Shown here one piece after another: positions 16,109 to 25,429 of a stretch of DNA of 64,000 bases. The translations under genes were made by a program, and so were the position numbers. Where the stretch lies: positions 58,120 through 122,119 of the forward strand of contig NZ_JAYGIN010000003.1 in the NCBI RefSeq assembly GCF_034931005.1. Direction: 5' to 3'. The stretch comes from Arcicella sp034931005. GTDB lineage: Bacteria > Bacteroidota > Bacteroidia > Cytophagales > Spirosomataceae. The notes beneath the pieces are model-generated. The model was not told the origin of the DNA. It did no database searches and worked only from the letters and a program-made list of their open reading frames with translations. Within the stretch, counting starts at the first letter, position 1. Every line of letters begins with the position of its first letter.

Positions 16109-18420
16109 AGAAAACCTTCCTCCTCTTAACCTTAATATTCCTAAATACACCTTCGTTTGCTCAAACCCTCAGTGGATTTATTCGTGAACAAAAGAGTGGA
16201 GAATCCTTGCGTGATGTAAGCGTGTCTGTGAACAATACTCGAATTGGCACGACTTCCAATCAATATGGTTTTTACTCAATCAAATTGGAAGGAAATCGTG
16301 AGCAAGAAATCGTTTTTTCACGGGTTGGGTATAAATCTTTTACGCAAAAAATTATTCTTCAAAAAAATCAAACCCTCAATATTGATTTAGAGCCTGCTGT
16401 TACTTTACTCGAAGAAGTTGCTGTTTTATCCGAAAAACAAGCCAAAGAATCTGAAAAAATAGAGATGAGCAAAATCTCTATTCCGATGCAACAGTTCAAG
16501 GAAGTTTCCGTAATCTTGGGAGAAAAAGACGTTATCAAAACGCTTCAATTACTACCAGGTGTTCAGAAAGGAAATGAAGGAACAACGGGCTTATACGTGC
16601 GTGGAGGTAGTCCTGACCAAAATTTAATGATTTTAGATGATGCCGTAGTATATAATGCCAATCATCTTTTTGGGTTCTTTTCAACTTTCAATAACGATGC
16701 TCTCAAAAGTGTCGAATTAACAAAAGGGGGCTTTCCTGCTCATTTTGGAGGTCGTATTTCTTCGGTTCTCGAAATGCAGATGAAAGAAGGAAGTCGAGAT
16801 AAATTTCATGGCGAAGGCAGTATTGGTTTTATCAGTAGCAAACTTACCATCGAAGGACCAATAAAGTTCAAAAAACCTGTTTCGTATCTTATCTCTGCCC
16901 GACGTACTTATGCCGACCTCATCGTTCCAAGTAGTAGTTTCCCAAGTCTTTATTTTTATGACTTAAACGCAAAAATTAATACCGAACTTAGTTCCAAAGA
17001 CCGTTTATATCTCAGCACTTATTTAGGGCGAGATGTTTCTGCTATTACGGATAAAAATGATAAATCAGAAGATGGTTTTGGATGGGGAAATACTACGGCA
17101 ACACTACGCTGGAATCGGTTGATTTCGGAAAAAATATTCGTAAATACTTCTCTCATTTTTAGTCAGTATAAATTCAGAGTTTATAACCAAAAGCCAACAC
17201 CACAAGGCGATTATTTATTAGAATATTCTTCTAAAATTCGTGATTTTACTTTCAAAACAGACTTTGATGCTTTTGTAAGTCCTAATTTCTCCATAAAATT
17301 TGGCGGAATTATCACCCAGCATTTATTTGCTCCGAATGCTTACGTTCTAAAAAATCCGGAAAAAGATACTTCGGGCGTAAGAGCTAATGAAATTAAGGCT
17401 TTGGAGGGAGCAATTTATCTTGAAAATTCATGGAAAATATCTTCTAAATTCAATACTAATTTTGGGTTAAGAGAAAGTACGTTTATCGTTGGAGAACGTA
17501 CTTATACCAATCTTGAACCCCGTTTTACTGCCTCATTCCTTCCATCTGAAAATTGGGCAATCAAGGCTTCTTATACGCAGATGAATCAATATATCCACCT
17601 CCTTTCAAATTCTGGTTTGGGTCTTCCAACTGATTTATGGGTGCCTTCTACGGAGAAAATTGCTCCTCAAAAAGCACAACAAGTGGCTTTGGGCATTGTC
17701 AGAGATTTACCGAAGTCAAATATGTCTTTGAGTGTAGAAGGATATTACAAAGAAATGGATAATATTTTGGGATATAAACAAGGAGCAAATTTCTTAGTAT
17801 TAGATTTTGGAGCAAATCCAAATCGTGTTAATTCGGTTGATTGGCAGGAAAATGTAACCTCTGGAAAAGGAAAGGCTTATGGAATGGAAGTTTTTTTACA
17901 GAAAAAATACGGACGACTTTCTGGATGGATGGGCTATACACTTTCATGGATAAAACATCAATTCCCAGAATTAAATAATGGACAAGAATTTTACCCAAAA
18001 TATGACCGCCGACATGATTTTTCGTTCGTAGGAATTTACAAATTACGTCCAAAAACCACGCTTTCCGTTACGTGGGTGTATGGAACTGGCAACAACATAA
18101 CCATCCCAATTGGTACTCATTATGCCTCAAAGCACAGTTTTGGGGATGTTTATGGTAATTCAGCAATAAGAGTAGAACAATTAGGGGAGCAAAATAATTA
18201 TCGGGCTGCTCCCTATCATAGATTAGACGTTGGTTTTAGATTTTTTAAGAAAAAGAAAAAAATTGAAAGAACTTGGGAAGTCAGTGCCTATAATCTCTAC
18301 AATCGCATAAATCCCTTTTATTATGAAAGTAGAGCGGTGAGTGGTTCTTCTGATTATCAATTATACCGTCAGGGGCTTTTCCCGATTGTGCCTTCGGTGA
18401 GTTATCATTTTAAATTTTGA
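16105..18420 (+). CDS. TonB-dependent receptor with N-terminal carboxypeptidase-regulatory-like domain
   Basis: An outer membrane active transporter of 771 residues from the ATG at 16105; an upstream in-frame ATG at 16081 lies inside the previous gene and would precede the signal peptide by eight residues. Domain order: signal peptide (FLNTPSFAQ), carboxypeptidase-regulatory-like beta-sandwich (residues about 20-105), plug with IKTLQLLPGVQKG, GLYVRGGSPDQNLMILDD and GGRISSVLEM, then a barrel ending in Phe (YHFKF). Together with the downstream DUF4249 lipoprotein it forms the familiar TonB receptor/DUF4249 pair of Bacteroidota. The substrate is unknown. The barrel is short compared with SusC-type receptors, nearer to FecA-type. 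Confidence 0.92.
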   Translation: MKKTFLLLTLIFLNTPSFAQTLSGFIREQKSGESLRDVSVSVNNTRIGTTSNQYGFYSIKLEGNREQEIVFSRVGYKSFTQKIILQKNQTLNIDLEPAVTLLEEVAVLSEKQAKESEKIEMSKISIPMQQFKEVSVILGEKDVIKTLQLLPGVQKGNEGTTGLYVRGGSPDQNLMILDDAVVYNANHLFGFFSTFNNDALKSVELTKGGFPAHFGGRISSVLEMQMKEGSRDKFHGEGSIGFISSKLTIEGPIKFKKPVSYLISARRTYADLIVPSSSFPSLYFYDLNAKINTELSSKDRLYLSTYLGRDVSAITDKNDKSEDGFGWGNTTATLRWNRLISEKIFVNTSLIFSQYKFRVYNQKPTPQGDYLLEYSSKIRDFTFKTDFDAFVSPNFSIKFGGIITQHLFAPNAYVLKNPEKDTSGVRANEIKALEGAIYLENSWKISSKFNTNFGLRESTFIVGERTYTNLEPRFTASFLPSENWAIKASYTQMNQYIHLLSNSGLGLPTDLWVPSTEKIAPQKAQQVALGIVRDLPKSNMSLSVEGYYKEMDNILGYKQGANFLVLDFGANPNRVNSVDWQENVTSGKGKAYGMEVFLQKKYGRLSGWMGYTLSWIKHQFPELNNGQEFYPKYDRRHDFSFVGIYKLRPKTTLSVTWVYGTGNNITIPIGTHYASKHSFGDVYGNSAIRVEQLGEQNNYRAAPYHRLDVGFRFFKKKKKIERTWEVSAYNLYNRINPFYYESRAVSGSSDYQLYRQGLFPIVPSVSYHFKF

Positions 18421-18424
18421 TGCT

Positions 18425-19300
18425 GTGAAAAAGATACTTTTTATTCTTTCTATTTCTACTTTAGTGATGTCCTGCGATGCTCTTTCGACGATTGAAGAGC
18501 GTGAGGTGTTTTCCGTTAAAACTCCTTGTGTTGAGATATTTCTTTGTCCACAAGATACTGTTATCACTGCCAAAGTTTGGGGGACAAATCCAACCGTTGG
18601 CACAGGCTCAAAAATTAGTAATCCCATCGTAAGTAATGCGACTATTATTCTTACCAATGAACTGAATCAACGTCTTGAACTGAAATGGAATAAAGGGCTT
18701 TTAAATTACTCAGCTTCGGCAAAAGGCTTTGATGTGATTGAGGGTAAACGATATGAAATGAAACTAACGACACCCGAAGGAGATAATTTGACAGCATTTT
18801 GCATAATTCCACAACAAATTGATAAACAAGGGATTAGTTTAGTAAAAACGAAAGTAGAGCCATCTCCATTTAGTGATGGAACAGAGTATTTTATTCAATG
18901 GAAGGATTTTCCAAATCAGAAAAATTATTATTCAGTATTTGTATTAAGCTATTTTGAAACCTTGTCTCCTAAAGAAATTAGATTAGAAGGAGACGGTGCG
19001 ATTTACGGAATTGAAGATGACAAAGTTAAAAATGGTGAAGTGATAACGCCCCAATCTTTGCAACTAAGAGATAAACAATTGGGTTCAAACGGACCGTATC
19101 AATATGTTCGATATCAGACTTTATTGGTTTGTCACACAGATGAAAATTATGCAAAATTTCATAAATCTTTAGAAGAAATTAAGCGAAATAATGACAATCC
19201 TTTTGCAGAACCTTCAAGGCTTTATTCCAATGTGAAAGGAGGATTTGGCGTTTTTGCGGGATATAACCGAACAGAATATAAAGTTGATAAATTACTTTGA
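18425..19300 (+). CDS. DUF4249 domain-containing lipoprotein
   Basis: A 291-residue predicted outer membrane or periplasmic lipoprotein (lipobox VMSC, Cys17) of the DUF4249 family. It starts with GTG at 18425, four bases after the TonB receptor stop. A beta-sandwich-like N-terminal half (ATIILTNELNQRLELKWN, YEMKLTTPEGDNLTAFC) is followed by a second domain ending in GGFGVFAGYNRTEYKV, a typical family ending. The constant pairing with a TonB receptor gene suggests a surface or periplasmic partner for the same substrate, analogous to SusD, but this is inference. A strong terminator follows, closing the three-gene operon. Confidence 0.88.
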   Translation: MKKILFILSISTLVMSCDALSTIEEREVFSVKTPCVEIFLCPQDTVITAKVWGTNPTVGTGSKISNPIVSNATIILTNELNQRLELKWNKGLLNYSASAKGFDVIEGKRYEMKLTTPEGDNLTAFCIIPQQIDKQGISLVKTKVEPSPFSDGTEYFIQWKDFPNQKNYYSVFVLSYFETLSPKEIRLEGDGAIYGIEDDKVKNGEVITPQSLQLRDKQLGSNGPYQYVRYQTLLVCHTDENYAKFHKSLEEIKRNNDNPFAEPSRLYSNVKGGFGVFAGYNRTEYKVDKLL

Positions 19301-19326
19301 AATTTAATCAGGAATAAACATTCAAC

Positions 19327-19377
19327 CATTAGTAAAAAAGTCCTTCAAATCAATTTTGAAGGACTTTTTTACTAATG
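19327..19377. terminator. Bidirectional terminator between DUF4249 and hemA
   Basis: A 23-bp perfect stem (19327-19349 with 19355-19377, loop TCAAT) contains internal A6 and T6 runs. Its right arm overlaps the hemA stop codon at 19372. Confidence 0.88.
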
Positions 19378-20649
19378 AACATAAGCACTATTTGCTTGTT
19401 TTTCTAAATCGAATAATTCTGTAATTATATCTACCAATTGGTCAGCATCGCCACGTTTGCAGGCGGCTTTTAGATTCAACACGGGCGATTTCATGATTTT
19501 TTGAACAATGCCCATCGTGATTTTCTCAATTCTTTCTGATTCTTCGGGCGATAAGTTTTTCAAATGACGAGCAATTTCTTCTTTTCTGATTTGCTCTAAT
19601 GAATTTTTGAGTTTGTTGATAGTTGGAGAAACAACCATTTCTCTTGACCAATCATTAAAGGCAACAATCGCCTCGTCGATAATTCTTTCAACGTCTGGAA
19701 TGGACGCTAAACGAATGCGTAAAGCTTCGTCGGCACGCTCACGAAGGCTATCAACGTTATATACTAATGCTCCCGCAACTTCCTCTACGTTATCTTCTAC
19801 ACTTCTCGGAACAGATAAATCAATAAAATATTTGAAAGTAAGAATGCCGATTTTCTCCATTAATTCTTTCGTAATCAATGGTTTATCAATCATTACTGAT
19901 GAAATAATTACGTCTGCTCTTCTAATTTCATTTTCTAATTCAATAAAATCGGCAATTCTAAAATTATTTCCTTTAGCAATATCTTCCGCTTTTGCTCTGG
20001 TACGATTCATGACCGTAATTTCAGCAAATTCTTTGTCAGCAATATTATGACAAACATCAATACCAATTTCTCCTAAACCTAAAATTAAAACTTTTGGATT
20101 GTTGATGTTTTGTGTAACTTCTTCGGTAAGAGCAACGGCAGCATAAGAAGTAGATGCGGCTCCGTCACGGAAGGAAGTTTCTTGAGCAACTCTCTTGTTT
20201 GAGAAGAAAATCGTGTGCATCAAACGGTGAAGGAATGGGCCAGCCATGTTCAAATCAGCCGAAAATTGATACGAATGTTTGATTTGGTTTGGAATCTGTA
20301 AATCTCCAACTACTTGTGAATGTAAACCAGTTGCTACTTCAAAAAGGTGCTTAACGGCATCTGCTTGAAGGTTGAATTGTTGGAAATGTACAAAATATGA
20401 TTCAGTGTCAATAATACCTTTGTAGGTAAGTAATGCTTTGATTACGTCTGCTGTAATATCTTGCTCAGAAGTGTAATAAACTTCGGTACGATTGCAGGTT
20501 GAAACAACCAAACACTCTTGGATTCCAAATAAGTCCTTGATTTTCAGAGAAAAGTCTTTTATTTCTCCTTCCGTTAAAGTGACTTGTTCACGAACTGCCA
20601 ATGGAGCAGATTTATATGATAGACTAAACGCTTTGAATATATTTTGCAT
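19372..20649 (-). CDS. hemA: Glutamyl-tRNA reductase
   Basis: A 425-residue HemA. It reduces glutamyl-tRNA with NADPH to glutamate-1-semialdehyde, the first committed step of the C5 route to tetrapyrroles. The catalytic Cys52 lies in VVSTCNRTEVYY. The NADPH-binding domain has VLILGLGEIG (about residues 190-199) and VMNRTRAKA, followed by the dimerisation domain with a conserved VERIIDEAIVAFNDW helix. The length is normal. The gene is alone on its strand here; other heme genes are not in the window. The two-globin lipoprotein upstream on the same strand would need heme, but they are separated by about 465 nt, so no operon is implied. Confidence 0.95.
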   Translation of the reverse strand: MQNIFKAFSLSYKSAPLAVREQVTLTEGEIKDFSLKIKDLFGIQECLVVSTCNRTEVYYTSEQDITADVIKALLTYKGIIDTESYFVHFQQFNLQADAVKHLFEVATGLHSQVVGDLQIPNQIKHSYQFSADLNMAGPFLHRLMHTIFFSNKRVAQETSFRDGAASTSYAAVALTEEVTQNINNPKVLILGLGEIGIDVCHNIADKEFAEITVMNRTRAKAEDIAKGNNFRIADFIELENEIRRADVIISSVMIDKPLITKELMEKIGILTFKYFIDLSVPRSVEDNVEEVAGALVYNVDSLRERADEALRIRLASIPDVERIIDEAIVAFNDWSREMVVSPTINKLKNSLEQIRKEEIARHLKNLSPEESERIEKITMGIVQKIMKSPVLNLKAACKRGDADQLVDIITELFDLEKQANSAYVH

Positions 20650-21114
20650 GATTCTTTACGATTCCGATTCAATAATGACAATTAATTTTACGCTTGTAAA
20701 TTGTTAAATCATTGAAAATTAAACAATTATGGTTTGGCACAGTTCCAAATTCATATAAATTGTTTGGACTGCAAAATTACAACAAGAACGAATATTTTTA
20801 GGGGAAATGATAGGTAATTTTTAAGGTAGTTTTCTAATTTAGAATAGGTATAAATAGTTAGTTTTATGTTGATGAAAATGTAATTCTCGAAAGTAGTATC
20901 TCTTAAAATAGTACAATATGACAAAAGTCAGTTTATTGGTTGATTTGTTACGGGTTATTGGTGAATAGGTTAATTGTATTATTGATTATTGGGGAATAAA
21001 TGTTTGTAAGTGTTTAATTGATAGGCAATTAAAATTTTATAACCGAAATAGTTAATCAAAATGAGCTTTCTCAAATACCAATAACCAATTCCCCAATAAC
21101 CAATCAACCAATAA
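20650..21114. repeat. AT-rich gap with inverted TTATTGG-word repeats
   Basis: No gene is seen. A degenerate word repeat (TTATTGG, GGTTATTGG) at about 20932-20995 is mirrored in inverted orientation at 21072-21117, which runs up to the stop codon of the globin-like gene. The two arms could form a long imperfect hairpin. The hemA promoter must lie in 20650-20900; TAATTTTG (minus strand, 20772-20779) fits the -7 box but lacks a good -33 partner. Confidence 0.6.
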
Positions 21115-21948
21115 TTATTGCCCTACAATATCAGCTCTCATGCCACCTAATGCGGTTAATAACTGAATTTTAGTTCTTGATTCAACCTTGAATTTCACTA
21201 AAGAGGCCTGTAAATCTTCCACTAAAGCATTGAATTGAGCATCTGTAATTTTCATGCCTTTGTGAGCCGTTTTCATGTCAAGACCTGAATATTTTTCTGG
21301 ACCTCCAGAAGCTTGTCCAACTTGATTGACAAGGTTCAGTTTCAGACGATTCAAGCGAGCTGGGTCAGCAGCAGCAGCAGCAAAAAATGCGTTAATACGT
21401 GAATCAGCGGCAACTTTACCGATAAAGTCGTCAATGACAGCAGTGATTGCTCCATTGCCACCCAAACGAGCATAAAGCGTTGTTGGTCCTTCCACGATGT
21501 CAGCTTTCATACCAGCCAAAGCAGTTAATAATTCAGTTTTCTCTGTTGTTGGAACTTTGAATTTGTCTAAAGCTAATGACAAATCTTCTACCAAAGCATT
21601 AAAATGAGATTCTTCAATTCCCATTCCTTTGTGAGAAGTTTTCATGTCTAAACCTGTGTATTTCTCTGTTCCACCCGTTGCCATACCCACCTGATTAATA
21701 AGATTGTTACGCAACTTAGTCAAACGAGCAGGGTCAGCTGCAGCATCAGCAAAAAATGCGTTGATACGTGCGTCGCCCGCTACGTTAGCAATAAATTGGT
21801 CAATTACTGCCGAAATAGCAGGATTTCCACCTAAGCGTGCATAAAGAGTTGGCGTTGGAGTAACGGCTGTTTCCTCTTTTTTGCAAGATGTAAACAATAA
21901 CGTTCCTGCCATGAGGAACGCTCCACATAGTTGCATTGATTTTTTCAT
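21115..21948 (-). CDS. Lipoprotein with two tandem group 1 truncated-hemoglobin domains
   Basis: A 277-residue predicted lipoprotein (lipobox LLFTSC, Cys22) with two copies of a truncated globin domain at about 34-150 and 156-276. Each copy keeps the family landmarks: LYARLGG, AVIDxFI, RINAFF, GGxEKYxGLDMKT and the proximal-His segment MKTSHKGM (His near 105) or MKTAHKGM (His near 228). The position matching the B10 Tyr of cyanobacterial GlbN appears to be Ile in both copies, so distal ligand chemistry may differ. Copies are highly similar, indicating duplication. A periplasmic heme protein that binds O2, NO or sulfide is plausible; this is inference. Confidence 0.82.
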   Translation of the reverse strand: MKKSMQLCGAFLMAGTLLFTSCKKEETAVTPTPTLYARLGGNPAISAVIDQFIANVAGDARINAFFADAAADPARLTKLRNNLINQVGMATGGTEKYTGLDMKTSHKGMGIEESHFNALVEDLSLALDKFKVPTTEKTELLTALAGMKADIVEGPTTLYARLGGNGAITAVIDDFIGKVAADSRINAFFAAAAADPARLNRLKLNLVNQVGQASGGPEKYSGLDMKTAHKGMKITDAQFNALVEDLQASLVKFKVESRTKIQLLTALGGMRADIVGQ

Positions 21949-22125
21949 GTTATGATAAGAAAATTAATTACAAACTTGAATAAGCCCGTTCTATCCAAAT
22001 TTGCGATGATTTTAAAACTCGGGCAAAGTTTTTAGCGTCAAAAAGTAATTTCAGAAGTAAACTTTAAGGCAAAATTTTATAACGCTGAGGAGTAAATGCT
22101 ATTAATAGGATTTGTTGCCCATTAC

Positions 22126-22551
22126 TCATCTAAAACAAAGAGCCTTTTTTGTATTGATGATAAAATCAATATATTCAGAAGGAACGGGGCATTGTGGCCC
22201 TTTAAATGCTGTGAAATCGACTTTTTTAGCTTCAAATTTTTCTGCTTCCACAGCTTTCTGTAATTCGCTTTCAGATGTTTCATCGGCGTGATAAGTAATA
22301 CTGATGGTTTTTCCTTGTGGATTAATCGTTGAAGCGGTTATTCCTTTATTATCAGCAAGATTTTTAGCAATCTGTAAACTGTCTTCCGTTGAAACGTCAT
22401 TATTAAGTGTGAAAACCCTTAATTCTATGGGCTTTAAGTTAAGTTTGTCCGATAGAGAAGGCTCTTCCCAGTTGGCATAAACAACCAAAGCGATGAAAAA
22501 AGACAATACGGTATAAGTTGAAATTTTCAGAATTTTTTTTATCCTTTCCAT
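22126..22551 (-). CDS. Small membrane-anchored protein with HMA-like fold
   Basis: A 141-residue protein with an N-terminal transmembrane anchor (STYTVLSFFIALVVYANW). The soluble part (residues 40-110) has a beta-alpha-beta-beta-alpha-beta pattern: IELRVFTLNND, TEDSLQIAKNLADNKGI, TASTINPQGKTISITYH and ESELQKAVEAEKFEAKKVDF. This recalls heavy-metal-associated domains, but the metal-binding CxxC is absent. Two Cys in the tail (GPQCPVPSEY and KALCFR) could form a disulfide. No family is recognised with confidence. It is separated from the TonB receptor gene upstream by a terminator. Confidence 0.65.
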   Translation of the reverse strand: MERIKKILKISTYTVLSFFIALVVYANWEEPSLSDKLNLKPIELRVFTLNNDVSTEDSLQIAKNLADNKGITASTINPQGKTISITYHADETSESELQKAVEAEKFEAKKVDFTAFKGPQCPVPSEYIDFIINTKKALCFR

Positions 22552-22626
22552 GATGTTAATAATGTATTTTTAAACTAATAATCAAACATATCTACGACAT
22601 AGGATATATTTTGGATTGCGAGCTAA

Positions 22627-22662
22627 CAAAAAAAGGCTCAAGTAATTAAACTTGAGCCTTAA
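22627..22662 (-). terminator. Terminator of the TPP-regulated TonB receptor gene
   Basis: AAGGCTCAAG (22633-22642) pairs with CTTGAGCCTT (22651-22660). On the minus strand the hairpin is followed by a run of T. Confidence 0.8.
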
Positions 22663-22695
22663 AATTTAAGCTAAATAATTAGAGGTATTAATTCT

Positions 22696-25155
22696 TTAGA
22701 ATTTCAGATTCACCCCAAACATCACATTTGTACCTGCTTGTGGATAATAATAATTCTCTGTAATTGTCTGTTTGTCATAAATATAACTATAAGAATATCC
22801 GTTAGATTCGTACAAAGTATTGAAGAGATTATTCACCAAGAAACTGAAATTTACCTCTTTCAATGTTTTTCCTTTTACGGTATAAATGGCTCTTAAATCG
22901 TTGGTGAAATAAGCGTTCAATTTACGCTTGTCGTCGGTGGTATTATCTAAATATTGTTTCCCAACGTATTTTGATAAAAAGCCAAATTCTAAGTTTTTAA
23001 CAGGCGTAAATAAAACTTGTGAACCCAAAATTGTACTCGGTGAAAAGGCAATATTTGTTTCTGCAAATTGATTTACACCGTCGGCATCGCCATCATAATT
23101 AGGCACAATTTCCGTAAAATTCTTGATTTTATTGTTTGAAAATGTAGCATTTGCATTGATTTTCAAGGTTTTGATAACTTGAACGCCTGCTTCAATTTCA
23201 ATACCCATGCGGTAACTTTCGGGTACATTTATTCTGATAGCTTCACCAACATCATTTACTTTTCCTGTTAAAACCAATTGGTTTTTGTAGTTCATCATGT
23301 AACCATTTACAGATAATGCAACGTTCGATAATTGAGTTTTGTAACCAATTTCCCAATCGTTAAGCGTTTCAGCTTGTGGATATTTAGGAGCATTATCTAC
23401 AAAATCTTGGCGACTTGGTTCTTTATTCCCAACACTAAATGACCCAAAAACGGTTGATGAATTATTCAATTGATAGGTTAACCCAAATTTTGGATTGAAG
23501 AAAGAGTAATCCACCTGTTGTGTAATATCTTGGAGTTTGCTGGCAATTCCCTTCATGCTATAATTGACGGTACGAACCTGTAAATCAGCAAAGGCATTTA
23601 AGTTTTCAGCAAGTGCATAATTGATTTTTCCGTATAAATTAAAATCTTTCTTGATTGAATTATTCTCATACCAACGTTGTCCCAATGGAATATTTTGAGC
23701 ATATTTTGCCCAAATAATTTCGCCAAAATGGTCGCCATCATATTGATTATAACCACCGCCAAAAGTCGCTGAAATTTTGTTGTTTCCTTGATATTCCAAC
23801 GAGAACGTTGTGCCATAAAAATCATTATCTAACCATTTTCTACGAATTAAATCTGTCTTTTTAATAGTTTCTGTTCCGTTCACGATGTTTGGTAAACCGT
23901 AGTTCGAAAACTTATCTTCTTCTTTATATTCTTCATAATAACCAGCCCCTTTTGTGTAGTGAAAGTTAAGGTTGAAAGTCCAATTTGAAGCCAAAACGTG
24001 CGAAGAAAGCAATTGGTAGTGGTCTTGCTGATAATTATCCGTTTGGTTTGGATAAGTATAATAGTTCATTTTGCGATTCACTAATAAATCACTTTCTGAC
24101 AAACCATACCAAGATTGATACGTTTTTTCTTTACCCGAAAATACATTTAAACGCACAAAAGATTTTTTGCCAAAATAAGCACCCGAAAGGTAAAATGATT
24201 TCAAATCAGACGATGCACGGTCAATGTAACCGTCAGAAACCAATTTCGATAAACGTCCATCAACGGTAAATTTTCCATTCAATAAGCCAGAGCCAACCAT
24301 AATTGTACTTTTACGAGTTTTGAATGAGCCAATCGAGTTATTAATTTCTGCGTAAGGGTCTTTTCTGAATTCGTTAGTTGAAAGATTGACCGTTGCCCCA
24401 AAAGCACCTGCTCCGTTGGTAGAAGTTCCTACGCCACGCTGAATTTGTACCGAGTTTGTCGAACTTGCCAAGTCTGGCATATTTACCCAATAAGTTCCTT
24501 GAGACTCAGAATCGTTAATCGGAATACCATTAATCGTTACATTGATACGAGTTGCGTCCGTTCCACGAATACGAATACCTGTGTAACCCACGCCCGCACC
24601 AGCATCAGAAGTAGTGACCAACGATGGCGTGAAGTTCAATAATTGTGGAATATCTTGCCCTAAATTTTGCTTTTGGAGATATTCTTTGCTGATGTCAGAA
24701 TATGCCATTGCCGAATTTGCATTGGCACGAGTAGCATTTACAACTACTTCGTCAGCCTCGAAAGTTGATTTTTGAAGCGAAAAGTTAAACGTTTCATCTT
24801 TCTGTAAATCAATAGTTTTTGAAATTTTCGAAAATCCTAAATAGCTGATTTTTAGAACGTATGAGCCTTTTTTGAGATTTTTCAACGTATAAATTCCTTG
24901 CTGATTGGTGGCAGTTCCTCTCGATGTATTCTCTAAAATTACGTTAGCAGAAACAAGTGGCTTTCCTGTTTCAGCATCGGTGATTTTTCCAGAAATGGAA
25001 ACTTGAGCGAATGCACAGTTTACAGTGAGCAGTAAACAGCAAACAGTAAGAAAAAATAGATTTGCGATTGATAAACAACGGCAAAAAATAGAAGATAAGT
25101 AGTTGTTAGCCAGTGATTGTTCACTGTTTACTGCTAACTGATTACTGTTTTTCAT
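22696..25155 (-). CDS. TonB-dependent receptor under TPP riboswitch control, probable thiamine-type transporter
   Basis: An 819-residue outer membrane TonB-dependent receptor. Order: an unusually long signal region (about 50 residues, cleavage near CAFAQ), a carboxypeptidase-regulatory-like domain (SISGKITDAETGKPL), plug (IPQLLNFTPSLVTTSDAG, GVGYTGIRIRGTDATRINVTI, IQRGVGTSTNGAGAFG) and a barrel ending in Phe (MFGVNLKF). A textbook TPP riboswitch and a promoter lie upstream, so the gene is likely repressed by thiamine pyrophosphate. Such receptors are known in Bacteroidota as outer membrane importers of thiamine or its precursors; that substrate is inference from regulation. No thiamine biosynthesis gene is adjacent. 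Much of the signal peptide is encoded by repeat-like DNA. Confidence 0.9.
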   Translation of the reverse strand: MKNSNQLAVNSEQSLANNYLSSIFCRCLSIANLFFLTVCCLLLTVNCAFAQVSISGKITDAETGKPLVSANVILENTSRGTATNQQGIYTLKNLKKGSYVLKISYLGFSKISKTIDLQKDETFNFSLQKSTFEADEVVVNATRANANSAMAYSDISKEYLQKQNLGQDIPQLLNFTPSLVTTSDAGAGVGYTGIRIRGTDATRINVTINGIPINDSESQGTYWVNMPDLASSTNSVQIQRGVGTSTNGAGAFGATVNLSTNEFRKDPYAEINNSIGSFKTRKSTIMVGSGLLNGKFTVDGRLSKLVSDGYIDRASSDLKSFYLSGAYFGKKSFVRLNVFSGKEKTYQSWYGLSESDLLVNRKMNYYTYPNQTDNYQQDHYQLLSSHVLASNWTFNLNFHYTKGAGYYEEYKEEDKFSNYGLPNIVNGTETIKKTDLIRRKWLDNDFYGTTFSLEYQGNNKISATFGGGYNQYDGDHFGEIIWAKYAQNIPLGQRWYENNSIKKDFNLYGKINYALAENLNAFADLQVRTVNYSMKGIASKLQDITQQVDYSFFNPKFGLTYQLNNSSTVFGSFSVGNKEPSRQDFVDNAPKYPQAETLNDWEIGYKTQLSNVALSVNGYMMNYKNQLVLTGKVNDVGEAIRINVPESYRMGIEIEAGVQVIKTLKINANATFSNNKIKNFTEIVPNYDGDADGVNQFAETNIAFSPSTILGSQVLFTPVKNLEFGFLSKYVGKQYLDNTTDDKRKLNAYFTNDLRAIYTVKGKTLKEVNFSFLVNNLFNTLYESNGYSYSYIYDKQTITENYYYPQAGTNVMFGVNLKF

Positions 25156-25245
25156 TGCTTGAATTTGAGTTCAAGACAGGCAAAGGAGTCAAATCCAGTC
25201 AGATTTAACATACAAAAAACCATTAATTTTGTGATTGAACAAAAT

Positions 25246-25320
25246 TCCCTTCGACAGCATTATACTGCATCAGGTTCAATGGGTATAATCTCAGCCCGTT
25301 GTTATGAGGCACCCCTTTTT
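25246..25320 (-). promoter_or_regulatory. TPP (thiamine pyrophosphate) riboswitch
   Basis: Read on the minus strand, the conserved THI-box elements occur in order: GGGGTGCC, GGCTGAGA, ACCC then GAACCTGAT, and finally CGAAGGGA. Spacing matches the TPP aptamer. It ends about 90 nt before the TonB receptor ATG at 25155, and the predicted promoter lies just upstream. Confidence 0.95.
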
Positions 25321-25332
25321 GTGATTGTGGTA

Positions 25333-25363
25333 CAAAGGTATGTTGTAAAAATGGAAATTCAAG
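25333..25363 (-). promoter_or_regulatory. Promoter of the TPP-riboswitch transcript
   Basis: On the minus strand the -7 box TACCTTTG (25333-25340) and the -33 core CTTG (25360-25363) are 19 nt apart. The predicted start falls a few bases before the riboswitch, as expected. Confidence 0.7.
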
Positions 25364-25429
25364 GAAAAACATGATTTCCATAATTTACAAACGATATTTT
25401 CAGTCGATGCAGAAGTATCAGGATATATA

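Noticed and set aside
25159..25374. 71-codon open frame on the plus strand over the riboswitch
   Set aside because: It is antisense to a clear TPP riboswitch and has no protein features.
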